In this document: in pieces, positions 56,219 through 64,000 of the stretch
How the letters are laid out: each line of letters opens with the position of its first letter
Numbering within the stretch: position 1 is the first letter of the stretch
Assembly: GCA_020631935.1 (NCBI GenBank)
Contig: JACKGP010000002.1
Location: 186,001-250,000 of the forward strand
DNA from: Candidatus Nomurabacteria bacterium
GTDB lineage: Bacteria; Patescibacteriota; Saccharimonadia; Saccharimonadales; Saccharimonadaceae
DNA: 64,000 bases
Direction of reading: 5' to 3'
The notes under the pieces: generated by a model
Database searches by the model: none
What the model was told of the DNA's origin: nothing
The model's input: only the letters and a program-made list of their open reading frames with translations
Position numbers and translations under genes: made by a program

Positions 56219-56924
56219 CTTTTAGCATATAAAACCGCTCGCGGTTGCCCTTTGCACCTGCAATTTCGCTGTCGGCTTTATCTATAATTACAAAAGACTG
56301 TCGAGACCAAGTCTCAAAGTCTTTTAAAATCTGGCGACGAACTGAGTCGTTTTTAATCACACCTTTATTTACCTGGCTTTTACCAGCTTCAAACTGCGGC
56401 TTTAGCATAGCTACAATCTGCGTATTTTTGCCAGAAAGAGTTGCGATGTGCGGCAAAATTTCGCGCAGACTAATAAAGCTGACATCCATAACTACTATAT
56501 CTAGGTCTATGTTCGGTTTAAAATCGCGTATGTCGGTTTTTTCATGAAGTTCAATTCGCTCATCTTTACGTAGGCTCGGATGTAGTTGATCGGTACCAAC
56601 ATCGACAGCGATTACCTTTTTGGCTCCATGCTGCAATGCATAATCAGTGAAACCACCGGTGCTGGAGCCGACATCTAAGACAATCCTTTGTTTGAAGTCC
56701 AGATTAAGCGCTTTTGCTACACTAGCCAGTTTCAATCCAGCTCGACTAACGTACTTTTCGCTCGCAAGTAGCCGTATGTCGTGCTGACCAGACACAAAAT
56801 ATCCCGGCCTAGTAACCGTTTTGCCGTCAACCATCACTTTGCCAATCCTAATCCAGCTCTCGGCCTGTGAGCGACTCCCAACTAGCCCAAGTCGAACCAA
56901 TTCTTGATCGAGCCGCTGCTTCAT
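56202..56924 (-). CDS. tlyA: TlyA-family rRNA 2'-O-methyltransferase
   Basis: 240 aa. N-terminal S4 RNA-binding domain (MKQRLDQELVRLGLVGSRSQAESWIRIGKVMVDG) and an FtsJ-like Rossmann methyltransferase (LDVGSSTGGFTDYAL; MDVSFISLREI). TlyA methylates cytidines of 16S and 23S rRNA. The start is the ATG one base after the efp stop. Overlaps the convergent ychF end by 17 nt. Confidence 0.9.
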   Translation of the reverse strand: MKQRLDQELVRLGLVGSRSQAESWIRIGKVMVDGKTVTRPGYFVSGQHDIRLLASEKYVSRAGLKLASVAKALNLDFKQRIVLDVGSSTGGFTDYALQHGAKKVIAVDVGTDQLHPSLRKDERIELHEKTDIRDFKPNIDLDIVVMDVSFISLREILPHIATLSGKNTQIVAMLKPQFEAGKSQVNKGVIKNDSVRRQILKDFETWSRQSFVIIDKADSEIAGAKGNRERFYMLKAISKR

Positions 56925-56925
56925 G

Positions 56926-57486
56926 CTACTTCTTTCGTTCGCGGTACTCGCCGGTTGCGGTATCGACACTAACCACATCGCCAGTTTTTATAAATGCTGG
57001 AACGCGAATTTTTAATCCAGTCTCTAGCGTAGCGTCTTTCGTAACAGCATTAGCCGTATCGCCCTTAACTACATCTTCCGCATAAGTAACCGTTAGATAG
57101 AGATTCTTAGGCAGCTCTAGGTTGATAATTCTCTCGCCGAATAACTGAAGACTCACAGTGTCGCCTTCTTTCATGTAATCCGCAGCCGTGTCTACAGCAT
57201 CCTCATTGAGCTCAAATTGCTCGAAAGTCTCTGGATCCATAAAATGAAAACTAGTACCGTCCTGGTAAAGAAACTGGACACTTTTGTTATTCACTTCGGC
57301 GGACTCTATTTTGTCCTGCCCCTTAAAAGTTTTTGGCACTACGCTACCGTTCAAGAGGTTTTTTAGCTTAACATTCACTATACTACCGCCTCGTCCCATA
57401 ACTTTTTGGGCATAATCAATCACCCTATATGGCGTGCCTTCTATTTGGATGATGGTACCCTTCTTTAGGTCTGTGGGTTGATACAT
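56926..57486 (-). CDS. efp: Elongation factor P
   Basis: 186 aa, three beta-barrel domains (KOW-like N domain, OB, C-terminal IKVPAFIKTGDVVSVDTATGEYRERKK-like end). It relieves stalling at polyproline. The loop that carries the modified residue reads VMGRGGSIV, with Arg at the tip where most EF-Ps have Lys. Operon: rpsF-ssb-rpsR-hypothetical-efp-tlyA. Confidence 0.95.
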   Translation of the reverse strand: MYQPTDLKKGTIIQIEGTPYRVIDYAQKVMGRGGSIVNVKLKNLLNGSVVPKTFKGQDKIESAEVNNKSVQFLYQDGTSFHFMDPETFEQFELNEDAVDTAADYMKEGDTVSLQLFGERIINLELPKNLYLTVTYAEDVVKGDTANAVTKDATLETGLKIRVPAFIKTGDVVSVDTATGEYRERKK

Positions 57487-57488
57487 GT

Positions 57489-57713
57489 CTACTCTCCTCT
57501 CTTAAACTTCTTGCGCCAAACTCTATACGTAGTAGATAAAGCCAAGCCTAATGCGGCCGAGCCCAGTACGATCTTTACTGTCTCGGAGTCAAATTCATCA
57601 TCGGAGTATAGTTCAAATCGTGTGTCGACCTCTTCTTCTATTTCACTACCCACCCCAATCTCGATAGATCGATGTCGCCTACCGTGCGCTTCTGGATCGG
57701 GAGTATGCTGCAT
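57489..57713 (-). CDS. Short acidic membrane protein before efp
   Basis: 74 aa: acidic N-terminal half, one hydrophobic helix (IVLGSAALGLALSTTY) and a basic end. Not recognised. It fills the 8-nt to 2-nt gaps between rpsR and efp, which supports it as a real gene. Confidence 0.6.
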   Translation of the reverse strand: MQHTPDPEAHGRRHRSIEIGVGSEIEEEVDTRFELYSDDEFDSETVKIVLGSAALGLALSTTYRVWRKKFKRGE

Positions 57714-57721
57714 AAAATCCC

Positions 57722-57919
57722 CTAGTTAGAAACTACGAATGGCAGAAGTGCCAAGTGACGAGCTCGCTTGATGGCAACAGCTAGCTGTCGCTGCTGCTTT
57801 ACGCTCAGTCCTGTTTTGCTGATTGGCTCAATCTGGCCATAGGCGTTGGTGTAGCGCTTTAGCGTATCTACGTCCTTGTAGTCAAAATACATTGATGCTG
57901 GTTTTTTAAATCGTTTCAT
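57722..57919 (-). CDS. rpsR: 30S ribosomal protein bS18
   Basis: 65 aa. [50 protein letters not shown] is the complete bS18 core. It pairs with bS6 in the small subunit. Conserved rpsF-ssb-rpsR order. Confidence 0.96.
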   Translation of the reverse strand: MKRFKKPASMYFDYKDVDTLKRYTNAYGQIEPISKTGLSVKQQRQLAVAIKRARHLALLPFVVSN

Positions 57920-57995
57920 AAATACTTTGTTTCATCGATAGTACGATGAAGATTCCTTTCATACTACTAACTAATTAGCTTCAAATTATTCTTGA

Positions 57996-58430
57996 TTAAA
58001 ATGGGATCTCAGAAAGATCAATCGGACTGTCGTCTATATCATCGGCTGGTTTCTGATTCGCCGATCCTGATGACGACTGCTGCCGCGACTCGCTACCACC
58101 TTGATCACCTGATGGGCTATCCAAAAACGTTACGTCAGTGGCGACCACCTCTACTCTTGACCGCTTCTTGCCTGTCTCCTTGTCGTCCCAGCTATCTTGG
58201 CGTAAGCGACCCTGGACTAAGCAGCGTCGACCTTTAGATAGATATTGAGCAACTAGATCTCCAAGCTTTTCCCAGGCAGTTACATCAAAGAAGTCTGCTT
58301 GGCCGTCTGGCGTATTACGATCAACCGCTAGACTAAAGCTTGTTATATTTTTACCAGTGGTAGTCGTGCGAGTTTCTGGGTCGCGAGTCAATCGCCCCAT
58401 CAGTATCACTTGGTTAATGCTTCTTGCCAT
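57996..58430 (-). CDS. ssb: Single-stranded DNA-binding protein
   Basis: 144 aa. OB fold (NQVILMGRLTRDPETRTTTTGKNITSFSLAV; FDVTAWEKLGDLVAQYLSKGRRCLVQGRL), a Ser/Gln/Gly-rich linker and the acidic C-terminal tip DDSPIDLSEIPF that recruits replication and repair partners. 6 nt after rpsF. Confidence 0.95.
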   Translation of the reverse strand: MARSINQVILMGRLTRDPETRTTTTGKNITSFSLAVDRNTPDGQADFFDVTAWEKLGDLVAQYLSKGRRCLVQGRLRQDSWDDKETGKKRSRVEVVATDVTFLDSPSGDQGGSESRQQSSSGSANQKPADDIDDSPIDLSEIPF

Positions 58431-58436
58431 ACGAGT

Positions 58437-58781
58437 CTACTCCTCTTCACTGGCAGCTTTTTCACCTGCGCGAGCTGCCTCAAGCGCCTTTCGCTCCTTT
58501 TCATCCATCTTTACTAGCAGGTATCGCAAAACACCGTCCGTAATGTTGAATGTGTTGCTAACTTTCAACGGTGCATCAGCTGGAAGTTCAAGAGTCCAGT
58601 TAACATACACTGCGAAGTTCTCTTTCTTGATTGGGTAAGCTAGTCTTTTCTTGCCCCAGTTCTCCTCAGTCTTCACCTTGCCATCAACCGACTTTATAAT
58701 GTCGCGCAGCGTGGTTAATTGTTTTTCCAGCTCACTTTCGCGGTCTGGGTGAATAAGAACCGTTAGTTCATACTCTTGCAT
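58437..58781 (-). CDS. rpsF: 30S ribosomal protein bS6
   Basis: 114 aa. QEYELTVLIHP, LAYPIKKENFAVYVNWTLE and LRYLLVKMDEKERKA define bS6. First gene of the rpsF-ssb-rpsR operon with AAGGAGG upstream. Confidence 0.95.
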   Translation of the reverse strand: MQEYELTVLIHPDRESELEKQLTTLRDIIKSVDGKVKTEENWGKKRLAYPIKKENFAVYVNWTLELPADAPLKVSNTFNITDGVLRYLLVKMDEKERKALEAARAGEKAASEEE

Positions 58782-58810
58782 AGAAATCCTCCTTTGGAAT
58801 CCATTTGGAT

Positions 58811-58865
58811 GCTGATACCTCTGTAAATATTTGTATCAGCTAAGGTTAATAACTGGTTAATTATA
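58811..58865 (-). promoter_or_regulatory. rpsF promoter -10 and leader hairpin
   Basis: -10 TATAAT on the minus strand at 58860-58865. The leader of about 70 nt contains an 8-bp hairpin GCTGATAC/GTATCAGC (58811-58840). Such leaders often bind the S6:S18 complex for feedback control; the known binding motif was not clearly seen. Confidence 0.5.
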
Positions 58866-58897
58866 CTATAGATAGCTAGATATGGCCAGTACTGGAA

Positions 58898-61129
58898 CTA
58901 TCCCTCTTCTGAGTCTAGGTCACTCATGCTACTTATCAGCACTTCACGAGGTCGACTTCCGTCTGGCGGACTAATTATGCCCTGCTCTTCCATCTCCTCC
59001 ATAATGCGAGCAGCACGACTATAGCCAATGCGCAAACGACGCTGCAAATAACTCGTACTGGCTTTGCGGCCTTCCACTACAACCCTTACGGCATCCTGAT
59101 ACATGTCATCGTCTCCAGAACCACCGCCCATATCAACTACTACTCCACCCTTGCCGCTTAGCTGCACTGGCTGAGAGACAATTTCATCATTGTACTGCGG
59201 CGCACTTTGTTCGCGTAGGTGGTCAGTTATCTTTACAACTTCCTCATCCATAACCCACGCACCCTGAATACGTTTTGGCTTTGGCATGTCTGCAGTTTTC
59301 ATCAGCATATCACCTTGGCCTAAAAGCTTTTCAGCCCCTATTTGATCTAGGATAGTACGCGAGTCAACCTGGCTTGCGACAGTAAAAGCTATACGCGCAG
59401 GCACGTTGGCTTTAATCAAACCAGTAATAACATCAACGCTCGGGCGCTGAGTTGCCAAAACCAGGTGAATGCCAACTGCTCGGGCTTTCTGCGCCAATCG
59501 CACAACCAACGCCTCCACATCGCGAGCTGCCACCATCATCAAGTCCGCCAGCTCATCTATTACGACTACAATGTACGGCATTGCTCCGTTCTCAACTTCC
59601 TGAGCATTGCCGTCTTCGTCCTTTACTTGAATCTTTTTGCTTTTAGCAACTTTGGCGTTATAACTCTTGATATCGCGCAACTTTTCTTCGGCTAGCAGTT
59701 TGTAGCGACGCTCCATTTCATTCACTGCCCATTTTAGGGCTGAAATGGTCTTTTCTGGCTCAGTAATAATCGGCGTTAGTAGGTGAGGAATATCTTCATA
59801 GGGTGCCATTTCTACTTGCTTGGGATCTACCAAGATAAGCTTCATCTCGCTCGGGCTATTTCTATACAACAAGCTAGTTAGTAGCGTGTTTATCATTACC
59901 GATTTACCAGAGCCGGTCTGTCCAGCTATCAACATATGAGGCATCTTGTTCAATGGACCAACCACCGCACGACCCGATATGTCCTTGCCAATCGCAAAGC
60001 TAAGCGGCTCACGGGCGTTCATCCATGCCTTATCTTCTAAAACACCCCGCAAACGTACGTCAGCTGCCTTGATATTCGGCACCTCTACGCCAACCGCACG
60101 CTGTCCGGGTATGGGTGCCTCGATACGTAGCGAGGATGCCGCAAGATTCAATGCCAGATTAGTCTCTAGGGCAGTAATACGAGTTAAACGCACGCCACTA
60201 GGCGGTTTCAATGTATATTGAGTTACCTTGGGGCCAATATTCGCACCCTCCATCTCGACATCGATGCTAAATTCACCCAGGGTTTCCTTGATAATCTGAG
60301 CATTACGCTTTACGTCACCCGCATCAGCCGGGCTTTGCTTCTTCTCTAGCAAGTCCAGACTTGGCGCCTGCCAATTTGGATCAGTAACCGACACCAAGGC
60401 TGCCCGCTCTTCGGCCTGCTTATCCTGAGTGACACTGCCGCGCAATGACGAAAGACGTGATTTCTTTTTTTCATCAGACTCGCTCTTGTCGAGCGTAGGC
60501 ACGCCAGCGTTCAAGGTAAATTCAGTTGACTCATTCTTGCTAGACGTAGCGTTCGCCGCACGAATAACTTTGACGTTCTTACCCTGCTCTTCCTCTTCTT
60601 CAGACGAAGAAATCATTGACCACAGCTTTTCGAAAATACTACTTGGTGATATGCGCAGAACAAATATTGTAGTCAGCGCAATCAGCAATAGATACAAGAA
60701 CGCAGCTATTCCAGGGGCCACCATGGCGAGCATTCCGCCATTTAGCGTATCACCAAGCATTCCGCCATTTTTTATGCCATTTGTCTCTAGCAGCCCGAAC
60801 AATCCAGCAAACCAAAGTACCAGCAGGATCGATGCGAATTTCATCGCCAACGATAACTTACTCTCCTCGCTTCGAAAGATCTCAACCGCTAAATACACGA
60901 AAAGTGCTGGCAGTATGTAAACTGCGTAGCCAATCATCGATAATGCAGCGCCTTGCAGCCACTCCATGACAGGCCCACCAACGCCAAACCAGGCTATAAC
61001 CAGTAATACGGCCAGGGCCAATAGTATAACAGCGCCCACCTGACCCCAGAAACCCTCGGGTAGCGTATGCTGAGGCACCTCAACCTTTTTGGAATTTTTT
61101 CTCTTTCTTGTTGATTTACGTTTTGCCAT
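58898..61129 (-). CDS. ftsK: DNA translocase FtsK
   Basis: 743 aa. Four N-terminal membrane helices, a linker, then the RecA-like motor (Walker A IAGQTGSGKSVMINTLL; Walker B YIVVVIDELADLMMVA; ATQRPSVDVITG) and a C-terminal winged-helix gamma domain (YLQRRLRIGYSRAARIMEEME). Pumps DNA at the division septum and activates Xer at dif. Promoter TCGACA, 17 nt, TATAAT with a leader of about 5 nt and no ribosome site. Confidence 0.95.
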   Translation of the reverse strand: MAKRKSTRKRKNSKKVEVPQHTLPEGFWGQVGAVILLALAVLLVIAWFGVGGPVMEWLQGAALSMIGYAVYILPALFVYLAVEIFRSEESKLSLAMKFASILLVLWFAGLFGLLETNGIKNGGMLGDTLNGGMLAMVAPGIAAFLYLLLIALTTIFVLRISPSSIFEKLWSMISSSEEEEEQGKNVKVIRAANATSSKNESTEFTLNAGVPTLDKSESDEKKKSRLSSLRGSVTQDKQAEERAALVSVTDPNWQAPSLDLLEKKQSPADAGDVKRNAQIIKETLGEFSIDVEMEGANIGPKVTQYTLKPPSGVRLTRITALETNLALNLAASSLRIEAPIPGQRAVGVEVPNIKAADVRLRGVLEDKAWMNAREPLSFAIGKDISGRAVVGPLNKMPHMLIAGQTGSGKSVMINTLLTSLLYRNSPSEMKLILVDPKQVEMAPYEDIPHLLTPIITEPEKTISALKWAVNEMERRYKLLAEEKLRDIKSYNAKVAKSKKIQVKDEDGNAQEVENGAMPYIVVVIDELADLMMVAARDVEALVVRLAQKARAVGIHLVLATQRPSVDVITGLIKANVPARIAFTVASQVDSRTILDQIGAEKLLGQGDMLMKTADMPKPKRIQGAWVMDEEVVKITDHLREQSAPQYNDEIVSQPVQLSGKGGVVVDMGGGSGDDDMYQDAVRVVVEGRKASTSYLQRRLRIGYSRAARIMEEMEEQGIISPPDGSRPREVLISSMSDLDSEEG

Positions 61130-61234
61130 ATTCTTTATTGATTATACGTCGGTTTTACTTCTCTGTCGACGCTTCAATTACACAACTAATTGTAGCATAT
61201 TCTGCAACAAATTGCAAGAACAAAATTAGAACGT

Positions 61235-61717
61235 CTAATTAAAGCTCTCTAATATGAGAGTAATGTCATTTTCGTCCTTTTCCCGACCAGAGTCTAACTT
61301 AGTTAATAGAACCATCTCTGGACGAGCCACCCAAATACCAGTTTCGCCGTCTTGATCGCTCTGCTCTTTTAGCTCGGGTAGATAAATTCTTCCCCTGCCC
61401 GTTCTGTCATACTTGTGCATAGAAAAATCCCAGCGATGCAAGTCAAAGCGATCGGCCTCGTCACGTCTAGCAATAACCGTACGTTCAACACTATCGAAAC
61501 TCACGCCAACACTCATAGATACGGCACGAAATCCGAGTTCATGCTGCGCATAGAGGTTATTTTCTAGGCAAGTACAAGCATCTATATCGCCGCCATCGCG
61601 TTCAGGCCTAATGCCACGAATTACCAAAGCAGAGCCGTGATTTATCACTACATCTTCTGGATGCGGCAATCCCAGCTCTGCCACTTCATCGATTATTTTG
61701 CGATCGTAAAACTTCAT
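61235..61717 (-). CDS. Nucleotidyltransferase-like protein
   Basis: 160 aa. VINHGSALVIRGIRPERDGGDIDACT resembles the GS...DxD core of nucleotidyltransferase-fold proteins (AbiEii-like or tRNA-associated). Not assigned further. It starts 8 nt after the rnj stop, in the same operon. Region 61130-61234 contains only the ftsK promoter. Confidence 0.65.
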   Translation of the reverse strand: MKFYDRKIIDEVAELGLPHPEDVVINHGSALVIRGIRPERDGGDIDACTCLENNLYAQHELGFRAVSMSVGVSFDSVERTVIARRDEADRFDLHRWDFSMHKYDRTGRGRIYLPELKEQSDQDGETGIWVARPEMVLLTKLDSGREKDENDITLILESFN

Positions 61718-61725
61718 CTAAAAAA

Positions 61726-63834
61726 CTAATATCCGCGCGAGTCTCGCTGAACTCTAGGCTGATTTACTTCAGTATCCGGCACTTGCCTAGGTGGAAACTT
61801 CTTTGGTGCCTGTCTAGTAGACTGCTTACTCTTTGCGGCGTTCGAGCCGCCCGAACCCTGAGACGCTCCTCCAATCTCGTTTATAACCGGAATGACGATT
61901 GGCGTACGACGAGTCTGATCATATAGAATATGTGTCACCTCATCTTTTATCTCTTTCTTGAACTGGTCTAGGTCTTTCTTTTTACCGCTAAACTCGCGGG
62001 TAACCTTTTGCTTAAGGTACTGACGAATCATATTCATCAACTCTTCAGAGTCGCGCAGATATATGAATCCTCGCGAGATAATATCTGGGCTAGTTAGTAG
62101 TCGGCCGCTACCCTTTTGCAGAGTCAATACAACCACAAACATACCTTCATTCGCCATATGAATTCGATCTTTCAATACCACTTCGGACACAACAGAGCCG
62201 CTGTCATCATACATTATGCCGCCAACCGGTATTCGACCAGCCTTCTTTGCGGCATCAGGAGTTACCTCTATAACATCGCCAGAATCACAGACAAATATGT
62301 TGTCGCGCGGAATGCCACACTCTTTTTCGGCTAGCTGTGCGTTGTGCGCCAGCATGTGGAATTCTCCATGAATAGGCATATAGTATGTCGGATTTAGCGC
62401 ATTGATCAGCTTGACGTGATCCTCGTAGTAGCCATGTCCCGAAAGGTGTAGCGGGCCTATGCCAGTTAGGTGCGTTTTGCCGCTCTGGATAACGTCACTA
62501 CCCTCTCGCATTAGACCATCGACCGTCCTGGTCACGTATTTTTCATTTCCAGGAATTGGGTTTGAGCTAAATATAATCACATCGGTACCCTTAATCTTTA
62601 TGTGCTTATGAGCACCTGTCGCCATACGATTTAACACAGCATTGAACTCACCCTGCGAACCGGTACAGATAATCATAATCTTGCTATCTGGAAGCTTCAC
62701 GATGTCGTCCATCTTTACCACAGTATCTTTTGGTACTTTTATAACACCTGTACGCAAAGCGACTTCAAGATTCTGAATCATGCTATAGCCTGCAAATGCA
62801 ACCTTGCGGTCGTGCTTTTTAGCCTCTTCTAACATTACCTGTATACGGTGCAGCTGGCTAGAGAATGAGCTCATAATTAGTCGTGAGTTCGGATATTTGT
62901 CCATCACTTCACCAATACTCGCCTGGATATCACGCTCCCCATGGGTGTGAGTACCGTCACTTTCACAGTTGGTGCTCTCGTTCATTAGCATCATAATACC
63001 CTCTTTTGAAGCGATTTCTGTCAAACGCTCAAGGTCAAACTTCTTCCCATCAATTGGGTCTTCTTCAAAACGCCAGTCACCAGTGTCTACTACAACTCCT
63101 AGCGGCGTACGGATAACTGCTGCCGTAGAATCTGGAATTGAGTGATTCACTCGGACAAGTTCGATGCTAAAATTGTCACCTACCTGAACGCGTTCATGAG
63201 TATCTGGATTCAATTCATAGTACTCTGGCTCATAGTCAGAGGTAGCATCGTCCATCGTTCGTTTTAGCATGCCGATGGTAAACTTAGATCCGTAAACAGG
63301 TGCAGGTATCTGATGAATTAGATGGCGGAATGCACCAATGTGATCTAGGTGGCCATGAGTAAATACATGCGCACGAATTTTGTGCTTGTTTTCTATAAGA
63401 TAGCTTATGTCAGGTGTAATGTAATTGATCCCAGGGTAATCGCTACCCGGAAATAGGAACCCCATATCTACAATGATAATCTCATCTTCGTATTCAATGG
63501 CATTCATGTTTTTGCCAATTCCCATTTCACCAAGACCGCCTATAGGGATAATCCTTAGCTTCGGACCATGAGTTGGCTTTTGTCTCTTCTGGTCGGCTAA
63601 GCTAAATTGCCTACCGCCGTAGCCGTTATAAATAGATTTGTTTACCGGTATATTGATAATATGCTGAGAAGCACGTACATTTACATCGTCACTGGTACGA
63701 CGCTGTGCGCGAAAAACTTCTCCGCGTCTGGTGTTGGTACTATTCAAAACCGTATTGTTAGATTTTTTCTTTTGGCTGTTAGGCCGCTTTGACATATCGT
63801 CAGCCTGCGGACTAGCGAGTCTTCTTTGACCCAT
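61726..63834 (-). CDS. rnj: Ribonuclease J
   Basis: 702 aa including a disordered N-terminal extension of about 85 residues. Metallo-beta-lactamase core (FTHGHLDHIGAFRHL with the zinc ligands), beta-CASP domain (ICTGSQGEFNAVLNRMATG; PIPGNEKYV), PIHGEFHM, and a C-terminal domain with a Pro/Arg/Gln-rich tail. 5' exo- and endonuclease for mRNA decay and rRNA maturation. AAGGAG 10 nt upstream. Confidence 0.95.
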   Translation of the reverse strand: MGQRRLASPQADDMSKRPNSQKKKSNNTVLNSTNTRRGEVFRAQRRTSDDVNVRASQHIINIPVNKSIYNGYGGRQFSLADQKRQKPTHGPKLRIIPIGGLGEMGIGKNMNAIEYEDEIIIVDMGFLFPGSDYPGINYITPDISYLIENKHKIRAHVFTHGHLDHIGAFRHLIHQIPAPVYGSKFTIGMLKRTMDDATSDYEPEYYELNPDTHERVQVGDNFSIELVRVNHSIPDSTAAVIRTPLGVVVDTGDWRFEEDPIDGKKFDLERLTEIASKEGIMMLMNESTNCESDGTHTHGERDIQASIGEVMDKYPNSRLIMSSFSSQLHRIQVMLEEAKKHDRKVAFAGYSMIQNLEVALRTGVIKVPKDTVVKMDDIVKLPDSKIMIICTGSQGEFNAVLNRMATGAHKHIKIKGTDVIIFSSNPIPGNEKYVTRTVDGLMREGSDVIQSGKTHLTGIGPLHLSGHGYYEDHVKLINALNPTYYMPIHGEFHMLAHNAQLAEKECGIPRDNIFVCDSGDVIEVTPDAAKKAGRIPVGGIMYDDSGSVVSEVVLKDRIHMANEGMFVVVLTLQKGSGRLLTSPDIISRGFIYLRDSEELMNMIRQYLKQKVTREFSGKKKDLDQFKKEIKDEVTHILYDQTRRTPIVIPVINEIGGASQGSGGSNAAKSKQSTRQAPKKFPPRQVPDTEVNQPRVQRDSRGY

Positions 63835-64000
63835 ATATTTCTTTCTCCTTTTAGTTAGAAAATTTTATTGATTTCAAAATAAATTTCAGAGTTGAGAGGT
63901 GGTAAAAATCGGCCAAATATCTGTTCCCTCTCTGAAGTTATTTACAATTATAGCAAAAACGTTCTATTTTTACAATCTAGCTAGCTTCGCTGCATGTAAA

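Overview
The window is a chromosomal stretch of a member of Candidatus Saccharibacteria (TM7, Patescibacteria/CPR). The published TM7-specific 16S probe targets (TM7305 and TM7905, compared from memory) match the 16S gene exactly at 1420-1437 and 838-859. The phylum's characteristic secretion-signal region also opens the large surface protein at 7220. The code is standard, with TGA used as stop. Genes are densely packed and mostly on the minus strand.

Layout. 1-2105: a stand-alone 16S rRNA gene with its promoter, a 22-bp processing stem and its own terminator. 2108-7052: gyrB-gyrA-yuiD-like operon. 7220-10268: an LPxTG surface protein and a charged membrane protein. 10386-14129: a VirD4/TraC-type ATPase with two small partners. 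14136-16067: no protein gene; it holds a pilin-gene fragment, an orphan sRNA and a divergent tmRNA. 16068-20407: comM; infC-rpmI-rplT with an AUA start on infC; RNase P RNA, tRNA-Pro and a 6S-like RNA; an M50 protease; rpmB. 20471-25356: small enzymes, miaA, and thrS behind a T-box-like leader.

Two related integrative elements follow, E1 (25682-29478, at the 3' end of tRNA-Val) and E2 (33819-38280, at the 3' end of tRNA-Arg). Between them lie a GT2 glycosyltransferase, tRNA-Asp, a SurA-like foldase and a PH-domain protein. Each element carries one large serine recombinase and a separate cargo block. Between the two blocks each has an inverted, nearly perfect second copy of the att junction that its circular form should contain (291 bp in E1, about 372 bp in E2). 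Both recombinase genes start behind the same kind of leader, with two mutually exclusive RNA stems supported by compensatory base changes. Both ORFs read across the att core, so integration replaces the recombinase C-terminus with tRNA-antisense codons. I consider this architecture the most novel system here.

38330-64000: ndk; a Xer recombinase; a type IV pilus locus (PilM/N/O-like, PilB, PilT, PilC, PilD, a major pilin candidate, four minor pilin-like proteins, a 955-aa secreted protein); then ychF, tlyA, efp, rpsR-ssb-rpsF, ftsK and rnj. Surface protein, pilus, ComM and ATPase fit an epibiont that attaches to host cells and takes up DNA (inference from the phylum's known lifestyle). Many genes have a -10 box 6-7 nt before the ATG and no Shine-Dalgarno, so leaderless mRNAs seem common.
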